From: Dastarcus helophoroides
Lineage: Eukaryota; Arthropoda; Insecta; Coleoptera; Bothrideridae
Direction of reading: 5' to 3'
Length of the DNA: 64,000 nucleotides
Assembly (NCBI GenBank): GCA_028583605.1
Contig: CM053327.1
Span: 28,570,626-28,634,625 of the forward strand
Under the pieces are notes generated by a model. The model was given only the letters and a program-made list of their open reading frames with translations, did not search any database and had not been told where the DNA came from. This document shows, piece by piece, positions 42,959 to 52,559 of this stretch. Numbering within the stretch: position 1 is the stretch's first letter; every line of letters begins with the position of its first letter. A program made the translations under genes and the position numbers.

Positions 42959-43680
42959 AAGTCATTCAAAATTCTTTAAAAAAATGAAATTAGCGAATTA
43001 TAATGTATTGTTCTAAATTTTTCAAACTGGAAATTCTACTTCAATGTTACAAAATGCGTAATGTCAGTGAAATGCTGACGACGTCAGATTATGGTAGATT
43101 GCAGTGGTACAAGTTTTTAGCTGGCAGTTCCAGCATAAAATCTGTATGTACAATCTAGATGCCGGTTGCCCATTAATTACGTCCTGGGTATAAATATATG
43201 TGTAATATCGGTAGTGCATTATCTAAGACCCGTATCATTTCACGAGGCGTGGTGGTAAAAAATTTGAACAAAAGCGGCCATGTTTCATAATGGAAGTGTC
43301 GCGTTTTGTTTCCATGGCCTACGCCGCTGTACAAAGGGCATTGCATCGATACATTGCAATTAGGGCGGCGCACCAGTCATGTGATACCATCTCCGTATTT
43401 GAATACTAAATGTACCTACCGGCCACTACGAATGACTTAATATATTATTCCGGTTTGTTAATTATGCCATTTCTTTACACTTTTAAATCACCTCTCGACG
43501 TAATTTATTCGACAAAAAACCAAGGCTTCCTCCTCCTGATCCATTATTTCACCTTTTTCGAATCGGCGGTCGCTCGTTATGCACGAAAATCTAGGCCAAC
43601 TTGATTTTGTTCTTTATATTGCTACAGACATTCTATGTGGATTCGTAATTTTGAAAGAAAGCGCGACATATATAATAAGT
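42959..43680. other. Ordinary-complexity island
   Basis: More balanced base composition from about 43070 to 43600. Short frames here (43173-43373 minus, 43410-43604 plus) have no recognisable motif. Possibly unique host sequence. Confidence 0.35.
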
Positions 43681-43682
43681 AT

Positions 43683-43742
43683 AAAATCGAAATTTTGAGA
43701 TTAAAGTCGAAATTTCGAGGTTAAAGTCGAAATTTTGACGTT
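43683..43742. repeat. Clean 20-bp triplicate of the GTCGAAATTT motif
   Basis: TCGAAATTT recurs at 43687, 43707 and 43727, exactly 20 bp apart, within units close to AAAGTCGAAATTTCGAGGTT. This is the most regular copy of the motif that pervades the window. Confidence 0.8.
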
Positions 43743-44099
43743 ATATAACCATAATTCAAAAACAACGGAAAGTAGTTAAAACTGAAATAGGAAAGGTAAG
43801 GAGCATTAACAGTTTCGTGAGCAATCTCGGGAAAGTCACACATGTCAACACTCGCAATTGTCCTGAAGGATTCGCCATGACAGAACGCTCGCGAAGGGAT
43901 GTTGATATCGCGCCGCTGCACTTCACACGTATAGCGAAACTTCAAAAAAATCAACGATCAATAATCAACTCCCCCGATCACCAACTAAATTGACAATCAC
44001 TAAAGGCATGGTCTTTAAACGGGGAACGAATGCTCTTATAAGCTCTATATCATCTTTGGTTTTTTATGACTAGTTTAGGTCCTTTAGGGAGAAAATCCT

Positions 44100-45278
44100 C
44101 CCATGTAAAGCTTGAATCGTTTTTCAATTTTTCAGTTTTTAAACTTAAAGTCTAACAGTTTTATTTTGAGGGCAAAAATTTATTTAAAAAATAAAATTAA
44201 AATAGTGAATTCAGCACTGAAGCAGAAATCCCCGAGAAAATTCTATTTTTCTCTCGGAATATTAACTTTTTCTAAAAATGTCCAGCTTTAACTCAAAATT
44301 ATGTCTTCTTTAAGCCTCATTTTAAACCGTAAATTTTTCCAAAAATGGAGATTTTTTGCTTAAATATAAATTTTCATGAAAATTTTAATTTTTTCTTCGA
44401 AATTTCGATTTTTTTCGGAAATTTTGACTTTTACAATTACCACTTTAGTACAGCAATTTCAGAAAAATTTTAACTGAAACTTTAAAATTTCGCAACAAAA
44501 TTAGAAACACCAAGCAAAATTCGAAATTAAAAAAAAAATGTTTACACAATTGCTTAATTATTTAATTATTTTTAATTTTAATTTTTTTCCAGAAGTTGAT
44601 AAATTCAATGAAAATTTTTCACGTTTTCAAGATTCCTTTTTAGGTCGAAAATCTTAGTTTGTACAGTCGGATTTAAAAATATATGTAAAAATTTAAAAAT
44701 GCTAAGTCGTATATTCTGAATTCAAGAAAAAATTAGAAATTCCTGAAAATTCTATATTTTTTCTGAAAATTTTTAAAATAACTTGAACCTATCAATTTTT
44801 CTAACTTTTTTTAAAAATATTTTTCCTCCAAGTGCTGATAATTATTCTACAGAAACTTTAATTGCATCTCAAAATTTCGAACTATTTGTGGAAATTTCGA
44901 ATTTACCATTTCTTACTTTAGTTACTTTTTATCACAACTTTCAGAAATAACATCAAAAAATTAAGTTTAAAATTGAAAAATTCCACTTTACAAAAGAAAT
45001 TTTAAGAACAAATTTTAACATTCTATGTTTTATTCTAGGAAAGTCTATGAAAAGCTCCAAATCTCTACAAAAATTAAATATTTAATGTTTTATCAACATT
45101 AATGATTTTTTAAGTTTAATTTTTCTCAAAAAGTCAAAATTTTCGACTTTCAAAGTTTTAATAAAGTAAATATTTGAAATTCAATCACATTTCAAGAATA
45201 GCGCAAAAAAACACGAAATAACTATAAAAAATCTTAATATTGAAGATTTTGAACAAATGTAAATTTCTGGAAAAGGAT
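44100..45278. repeat. Low-complexity AT-rich block
   Basis: Degenerate AAATTTCGA-type DNA with mixed strand polarity, less regular than the other blocks. No coding content. Confidence 0.6.
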
Positions 45279-45343
45279 CCCCCTGGCTGCATGAGCCAGG
45301 GGGAAGTAAGCAGCCCACCCAGCCCCATCTAGCTGCGTCTATG
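45279..45343. mobile_element. Right end of a hAT-type element with perfect hairpin
   Basis: CCCCCTGGCT-GCATG-AGCCAGGGGG (45279-45303) is a perfect 10-bp stem. It is followed by CCCCATCTAGCTGCGTCTATG, which closely resembles the right end of the element at 37848-41257. The expected duplication would be TCCTTTCG (45344-45351), but no matching left end was found, so this is a one-ended remnant. Confidence 0.5.
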
Positions 45344-45351
45344 TCCTTTCG

Positions 45352-45935
45352 AAAAATTTTAGAAAAAGAAAAATAAGGTAATTTAAAAATACTTTTTAAA
45401 TTAAATGACCACATTACTTTTTATTTTAATAAATGTTGTTAGGTAGACCATAGGCGCCCCCATAATAATGTGGACCTTGAAGATCACGGTAGAGATCGCA
45501 ATTTTTGACATTTTTGTTTCTATCGATTTGGAATTTTCCAGAAAAGAATCCTATTGATATTGGTGCAGATTAGTCAAGTATTTTAATTTTTATTGCAGAT
45601 CAACGTTATAAACCTAACATTTTAAGAAATGATACGATGAACAAATATCATCAGGCGATCGAACTTCCTTCGTACACGTATTGCAACGGACTGTGAAGTT
45701 AAAAGTTGATTATTAAAAGATATTGGGGAGATAGGCAGCTGTAAAAATTGCTTATAGGTTCGAGACGTCTGTCGAATGTTTACAAGTAATTATGGCTATG
45801 AAGGAAATATGTAATTGTACGTTCAAGACTTCGAGATATCGAATATTCTAGTATGTATGGGATATCAATATAAGCCAGCAGTCGCACTTTAAGTTGATTA
45901 TTTGTAAATTACGGTTAGAGTAAGAAGTTTTCTTA
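45352..45935. other. No recognised gene
   Basis: AT-rich. ACCATAGGCGCCCCCA near 45447 resembles a left hAT-type end but has no matching duplication. Confidence 0.3.
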
Positions 45936-46207
45936 CTACTCTTCTTCTTTGAGTGCATATCTGTTCCAGATGATAACTACCATAACTGCTACTTTACAGC
46001 TGCTAGTAATTATTCTGTTGTTGTCATTGGGAACCAACTTCTCAAGTTTTTCAACCAAGAAATTCTTCTTCTCCTGACCACCCATCCCATCACCTTTCCT
46101 TGCAATATGCATTGCAGTAGGTTGTATCTGTGTTAGTTTCTCATAATGTGTCCCAGATATTGAATCTTGCTTGTCTTTATGGTGTTCAAAATATCCCTTT
46201 CTTTACC
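45936..46207 (-). pseudogene. RTE-like LINE ORF2 C-terminus
   Basis: Minus-strand translation has GKERDILNTIKTSKIQYLGH then IMRN, followed after a stop by RRRISWLKNLRSWF and KVAVMVVIIWNRYALKEEE before TAG at 45938-45936. This is the standard C-terminal tail of insect RTE/BovB-like reverse transcriptases (KIQYLGHIMR ... RRRISWLKNLR). It belongs to the same copy as 47349-48243; the 1.1 kb between them is an insertion. Confidence 0.72.
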
Positions 46208-47347
46208 TTGTTACGGTTTAAATTTCCATTGGAGATTGTTGCCTGTGATTAGGCCACCAATCCTACAGCTTGATATTAGATTATTGGTTTTAGAAACGTT
46301 GGCAGTCTGTCAGTCTTTATCTGGGGGAATCGGCCATCTTGTCTCTTGTCGTTCACTTGGGTGTCATCCTTTACACGATGCGGTTGCAGTCTTCCGAGTG
46401 ATTTTTGGGTGTTTTTCCCTAAAGAAATTTACTGTAACCCACCCTCGGACCATCTGGGGCTATGACATTTCGTGGTGGTACCGTGTCAGCACATAAGCTT
46501 CAGGTGGTTCCAATATTTTTGAGATAAAACGTGAAGTGCTCCCAAGAACGCGGCAGAGCTGATCAACAGCCGAGGTGTGAGCATGTGCCCCTTAACCCTC
46601 AGCATTTGGAGGGCTAATTCTATTCTCTCAATCTTTCTGGGCTCTTTCCGGATCCTACTCTCATCGGTTTTTTTTTGTATGGAACCTAACTGTCATTTAC
46701 TTTCGACAAGTCCATTGATACGAAGTTGTTCCCTAAGGAATAGTTGTTAACTTGTGGGAGACCTCACCAAGTGCGAACCTCGAGGATATCCAAGAGCACC
46801 TTCATCGGCGTGGGGAGCGTCCGTCCGCATCGTCCTGGGATCCTTCGTGACACTCTCACATAGGTATCTTGCTTGACTATTTGTTCTGAATTTTGTCAGC
46901 TTGTATCTAAAACCGTGTATCTATTTCAATATGTCTCTGATTAGGTTGTTCTAAATTGTATTAATATTATATGCATTATTTACCTGGGAGCTCTGGATTT
47001 GCAGGGCCCTTTTTGAAATAATTTATGATCATTTCCTGTTTACCGATTTTTAGTTATCTTAAGCGGTATTTGGGCTTAGAATAGTTTTCACTCGTCGAGT
47101 TCCGAACTTGTAAATTTTCAGGAAGCTTTCACCTTTATATTATCACATCGGCCCAAATCTAGGGTTCTCACAGGGGTGTATGATTCCCAGCTTGTAACAA
47201 TAAGAGGCTCTTGCTCATTCCCCAAATCTAGTCGACCATAGTAAAGGAAATTATTCCATGCACTAATAGTGGCGCTTGAAAGAATTTTTCATAATTTTTT
47301 TCTACACTTTACTAAAACTCCTTTATTGGGGAATTATACTGTAACAA
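46208..47347. mobile_element. 1.14-kb TIR element inserted in the LINE
   Basis: Interrupts the LINE exactly between SWTKVLEE and GKERDIL. Ends are TTGTTACGGTTTAAATTTCC at 46208 and, inverted from 47347, TTGTTACAGTATAATTCCCC, a terminal inverted repeat of about 20 bp with some mismatches. No clear target duplication. Minus-strand sequence near 46680-46540 reads ERIELALQMLRVKGHML, which looks like decayed coding sequence, but I cannot assign it. Superfamily unknown. Confidence 0.55.
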
Positions 47348-47348
47348 C

Positions 47349-48243
47349 CTACTCTTCTAAGACTTTCGTCCAAGATACCTTCAGTATTCTCCTGTACAAC
47401 CACAACTCATACGATTCGATCTTTTTCATTGTGACTTCCATTTCGCGTCCATGATTCCATTCCATACAGCAGCACTGAGCATCGCAACATTCTGATTTTC
47501 GTTTCTTTTGACCTCGGCTTTTAAAGGTCAGTGAAATTTTAATGAACACACTTCTGCTTTTCTCAATGTTACACTTAATTTCTTGCGAGTGGTCCCATTG
47601 ATCGTTGATGGTGGAGCCCAGGTATGTGTATTTGTTTACTCTTTGTATCGTTCCACATTTCAGTCTCAACTGTCATTAATGTTCTTGCTCACGATCATGT
47701 ATTTGGTTTTATCGGTGTTAATGTCAAGTCCATATCTTTCGCTGCGGGATAATATTCTGTTCATTATTTGTTGTAGATCTTGCATATTATCAGTGAATAT
47801 TACTATATCATCGGCAGATCTGATGTTATTCAGCCTTTGTCCATTTAGCAAAGTTCCCTTTTGTGCATTATCTAGGGCTTCTCTGAATATTAGCTCTGTG
47901 TAGATATCAAACAGTAGCGGTGACAATAGGCAACCTTGTCTCACACCTCGTACAATGTTTATTGGATCGGTTTGGTCTTTAATCCTTACATAGGCCTTCT
48001 GGTTCCAGTTTGGGTACATTATTATCCTCATGTCCTTGCCTGTGCCTATACTCTGTAGAATTTTTATCATTGTTTTATATTCCACCCCATCAAACGTCTT
48101 CCTCTAATCCACAAAGCATGCGTGAACATCGCAGTTCATATCTCTACATCTCTGGAATAAAACCTGCATGCTGAACAAGGCTTCTCTTGTTCCAACTGCA
48201 CCTTTGAATCCAAATTGTGTGAATGCTATCTGCTCTTCACACT
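47349..48243 (-). pseudogene. RTE-like LINE reverse transcriptase, broken
   Basis: Read on the minus strand from 48243: EEQIAFTQFGFKGAVGTREA, then motif A around FVD-stop-RKTFDGVEY with TAG in place of an aromatic codon, then RGVRQGCLLSPLLFDIYTEL (motif B) in the clean frame 48085-47666, and NNIRSADDIVIF. The catalytic YADD is SADD here, a change expected to impair activity. A frameshift near 47667 leads to 47669-47349 with KYTYLGSTINDQWDHSQEIK and YELWLYRRILKVSW. The endonuclease domain is missing. The order and motifs match insect RTE/BovB-like elements, and 45936-46207 is its displaced tail. Confidence 0.8.
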
Positions 48244-49257
48244 ATAACTTTGATTAAATATCTAACGCGTAACAGTAGTTTTTTCATCCAGAAAGGACAA
48301 CAGTATAAAAAATTAACCACCATATAATTAGTTCTTTTCCCCTTTATAAAATAAAAACGAATCTGTATATTTTTGCAGAATGTGAACACATTTTGTAATC
48401 CACTGGGCGTGTGGTCGAAACGTTCTTGTATTCGTTTCAGATTCGTAATTCGAGCTTCAAAGAGGGGCTCATTTTATACGGTAGATTTGATCAGCTTTTC
48501 TATAATTTTCAGCACGATCATGTCTCAAATTACGGGATCTTTTGACGACATGCGATACGATGTGTCTGTACGGGTGAACACGAGGTATTTCGCTTGTTTT
48601 GATATTATTTTCGCTACGTAAGAATTTGAAAACATTTTCGTGGTTCCACTGATTTCGAGTAATATTGATAGTTGATAAAACCTTCCGTCCCCAATTATAT
48701 TGAGCAAATTAAACCACCTCGTAAAATTCCAGGTGGTTAATGATCCAACGATGGATTTATAAGCCCCTGGGTGTATAGCATGACAATTACAAAGGTCGAA
48801 CAAAAGATTTGTAATGCACACTTCTCAAATTACACCTCTAGCCATAAATGCTACCCGTATCCCTTCGTTCGTATTTTTTTATTCGATGTCAGCAAATATC
48901 CTTGTAGGAAAGAAGAGCAGTCACAGTTGAATAGCTCGAAGAAACTAAGCATGCCATGGTGCGTGAAATTGATCAGTACCATTCTCGAGGTACTTTATTG
49001 TTTGAAATGGACAAAAGTAGATATCGGTTTCACTACTTCCTGAGACACTGATAGGCCCCTTTATAATCAGTGATCTTGGGGCAATAATATTGGGTTCTGA
49101 AAGAAATAAAGTATATCCTAAAAACCTGTTAGTACTAGATATCATTTACGTTTAAACGTCTTTGTGTTGCGCCTTAGATTCATTTTAATAAGAATCTCCC
49201 ATCTTCAGTCTTTTCATATTAATTTGTGGTCCTCGGAGTTAGTTTCTTATACCAAGG
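48244..49257. other. No recognised gene
   Basis: Ordinary AT-rich sequence. Short frames at 48373-48621, 48525-48821 and 48771-49043 show no domain. Confidence 0.35.
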
Positions 49258-49490
49258 ATGTTAACAGTGCTAAAAATATCCTCTCGCAGAGCGAGTGCCT
49301 TAATTTGTAAATCAAAACTTTCTAAAAACTTCCTTAAAATAAAAATAGCCGAATTTTTTTTTAAAATTATGTTGACAGAGTTAAAAATATCATCTCGCAG
49401 AGCGAGTGCCTTAATTTGTAAATCAAAGCTTCCTAGAAACTTCCTAAAGATAAAAACATTCGAATTTTTTTCTAAAAATATGGGCATTAC
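49258..49490. repeat. 111-bp tandem duplication, frame-preserving
   Basis: TCTCGCAGAGCGAGTGCC occurs at 49282 and 49393, in units 111 bp (37 codons) long that match at most positions. Both strands stay open across both copies: plus 49258-49512 gives two similar 37-residue repeats with KISSRRASALICKSKL. CTCGC-AGA-GCGAG is a 5-bp inverted pair. Whether it is translated is unknown. Confidence 0.7.
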
Positions 49491-49512
49491 CAGCTCAAAT
49501 CAAAATTTGTAA

Positions 49513-51510
49513 GTTTTCTTTTTTTTAATATTTCAAATCCAATAAGTTTCTTTTTTCAATAGTTCACTGTTCATTCTCCAAATTGTTATCAAAATTCAGT
49601 TTTCGTCGCCAAATTTCTTCCTCAACACGAACTCCTTCTTCTAATGAAGCCTCTTACTTTGTTAAACAATTTCCCACCGTTTGCCTTTCAATTAATTAAC
49701 CAGATGTAATACAAAAATTACCATAAAGGCAAACAAAGTTGCACACCCTTGTCGCGACTACTCGTCATTTACGTCGTAAAATAATGGAGTACAGGCACTC
49801 GAAACAAGAGCCCTGGAACACCCTTCTCGATTTCTAACTCTTCAAATGGCACTGTTAAGTTATTCTTTCGCAGTTCATTGTTTTCGATGGAAGAGCGACG
49901 AGGAGACGGAGCTCGACTTAACTTGTATTAAAGAATGAATGCAGCGGATACAATAACTGGCATAGAACTGAAACTGAAAAACGTCAAGAGCTTGATTTTA
50001 GTGTGCTCGAAACAAATTAGTTAAATTTATAGCTACCTCACTGTGGGAAATGGGATTTTGTGGGAACATCTCGTGTCAAGTCAAGTCAAGAAACACATTA
50101 ACAAAACCAAGTGAATTATGAATGCATCTAACGGGGAACTTCCCATATTTCGTACATTTCAAAATTGAGTATTTTTATTTGAATTATTCGCTAGCATCGT
50201 TAACAGGCTAAAAAAGTTGCTGGAACGAATGATTCTCGTCACAAAGACATTTCAAGTGTTAATATAAATAAATCCAGTGTTTGTAAAAGACATCGTATAA
50301 GAAGTTGATTGCAAAGTAAACACGCCTTGTAAGCCGTCTTGTTCTTAGGGAATATTGCAGAAAGCAATTTTCTCTAGTAGCAAAACAAACATTAGACGTG
50401 TCATTACAACACAATATCAAATCAAGGGTTCAGCAACAATCGCTGTCTCATTATAACACTTAATGAAACTTTATTGATCCGGTAGCACCGAGTATTAAAA
50501 GCCTCGATAAAAATATCAGCGTGCCCCAAATCTGGGATTAGTTAATAAATTTTTCTTCAAAAGTTAGAATTTTGAAAGGTTAAAATATCGTACCGACTTT
50601 TTTCTTGAAATGTCACACGGCATTTTGATTAGCACTTATTGTTTTTGAAATTGCATCGCCTAGAAACAATCAACATTGCTGATGTTCAATAATGTGAGAT
50701 GGCTGAGGCGAGAAACACTTTCTAGAAATTATTGTACTTTTTATTGGTAACAATCTTACAAAGAAGCACCTTTCTTGTTACATGAATGTAGGATTTTCTT
50801 TGTTGTTGAGGGATGATCATAGGTCACAGTTAACAGAAGAAAAGCACTTCATCAGGAAACGAGTCAATTCCATTAATGATTCAAGGATACAAAGTTAGAC
50901 TTGACATGATCACTCTGCTTTTTAAATAATCAATTGGAAACTCTCCGAAAAAATACGTTGGCGTTTTTACCTTCTGTTATGCATCTCTAATTACTAATTA
51001 TTTATTCAACTTTTTTTATTTATTTTTGTTTATGACGACTATACTATAATTTTGAAACCCTACATGAATGAATAATCAAAATGTTTCATCAAAAGTTATG
51101 TTCAGGTACGAAAAAGATCTTGAATGGTAAACTTTAACTGAAATATTTTCCTACGATTTAAACTTTGAACTTTCCCCTAAAATTTTGACTTTAATATCAA
51201 ATTTTCCAGTACATTATTTACGAGTGTTTTTAAAAATTATTTTTGCGAAATTTGTAGATTAAATTTGTAATATTTTTTCTTTAAGTTATCACTTTATAAA
51301 TTCAAACATGATCCATGTGTAAATATCAACTCATTTTACCTAACGAGTACTATTTTAACATTAATATTTTGGCTTTATTTTTGAACCCACCACTTGTTTC
51401 ACAAAATCACAAGTTTAAATTTTCGAGAAATTTTTAATTCACAAATTTAGATTTTTTTATCAAAATTTCGATTTCTCTTAAACCTCAATTGTGCACCTGA
51501 CATCTATACA
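49513..51510. other. No recognised gene
   Basis: About 2 kb of ordinary AT-rich DNA without long frames, RNA genes or obvious repeats. Probably intergenic or intronic. Confidence 0.4.
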
Positions 51511-51514
51511 AGAA

Positions 51515-51600
51515 AAATTTAAAATACAAATCTTGTCCCCTAAAACCAAAAAAAATTAAAAAACACAACAAAGGTTGCTCTAACGCGTTTCTATTTCCAA
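51515..51600. mobile_element. Foldback repeat, left arm only
   Basis: AAATACAAATCTTGTCCCCT, AAAATTAAAAAACACAACAA and AGGTTGCTCTAACGCGTTTC, opposite in orientation to the copy at 8585-8715 and closely matching it. Confidence 0.7.
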
Positions 51601-52170
51601 GCTTCAGAGAGATCCCATACATTTGGAACAAGCCTCTCACTTTACAAATTTTGAATTTTTTATCAAAATTTTGTTCTTTTTTTTCTAAAAACGAATTTTA
51701 ACTTGAAGCTTATCAATTCTTTTCTAAAATGTTGGCTTTTAAATCAAAAATTTTTTGATCTTCTCTTCATGGTTAATTAATTTTGACTTTAATCTCAAAA
51801 TTTCGACATTTTTAGCAAAATTTTGGTTTGTAGTGTTTTACTAACGTCATGTGTACAAAAAGTTTTCCTATTTAGTGTGTTGCTGTCATTTTTTGTCATG
51901 TTTACGTATGTTCTTTACTTGATCATTATCTTAAACAGGGAAATGAATAGACAAAACTCTAAAAATTGTTTAAATCATCTGATGTTATTGTTGAATCCTA
52001 ATTTCGAAACTCCTAAAAGAGGAACAGACTTCTTCGAGTACTGATGACATGCAGAATTTTTATGTTAAACTTAAATGTCAATTTGGCGGGTATGGATCAA
52101 GTAAAGAACGTACCTGAACATGCCTAAAAACGACAGCAAAACATCAGACAGGAAAACCTTTTTGTACTCA
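51601..52170. other. AT-rich; one short frame of unknown meaning
   Basis: Low-complexity DNA to about 51830. A 73-codon frame at 51823-52044 encodes a hydrophobic segment near residues 12-36, but nothing is recognisable and it may be chance. Confidence 0.3.
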
Positions 52171-52176
52171 TGATAT

Positions 52177-52504
52177 TGTTGCGAGTTATCGGTTCGAATG
52201 ATTAACACTTGGTGAATTGTAACCACTTTATTTCAAAACTGAACTCGAAACACTACAGTTGTGATTCCCCAACACTGTATAATTAACTAACTTATTCATT
52301 GACTTCTAACTAACTAACTGTGGAAAAAGCTACCACCTTCCGCGGTCCCTCTTCGGGTTCTAGAAGAAATGAGCAGATAAGACTTATCGTTTTCCGGAAT
52401 TTCTGAAGTGCTTATCTGTCGTTTAATTTATTATCGCGCCTGCTTTCCTTTATAAAATTTTCTTCAAAATTCCTCACTAAATTTTACAATTACACTTCAC
52501 TACA
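52177..52504 (-). mobile_element. Probable solo gypsy LTR
   Basis: TGTTGCGAGTTATCGGTTCG at 52177 and CACTACA ending 52504 match the edges of the LTR at 29630-29965, and the interiors share GTAACCACTTTATTTCAAA and AGATAAGACTTATCG. ATAT lies on both sides (52173-52176, 52505-52508), the 4-bp duplication of 297/17.6-type gypsy elements. No internal retroelement sequence adjoins, so a solo LTR left by recombination is the simplest reading. Confidence 0.65.
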
Positions 52505-52559
52505 ATATTTTAACATTCAACTCAAACTTTTAGACCACCATTTTTTATCTACTACGAAG

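Noticed and set aside
46167..46496. 109-codon plus frame
   Set aside because: It crosses the junction between the LINE tail and the inserted element and has no domain.
51823..52044. Small membrane protein
   Set aside because: Hydrophobic but short, in AT-rich DNA, with no further support.
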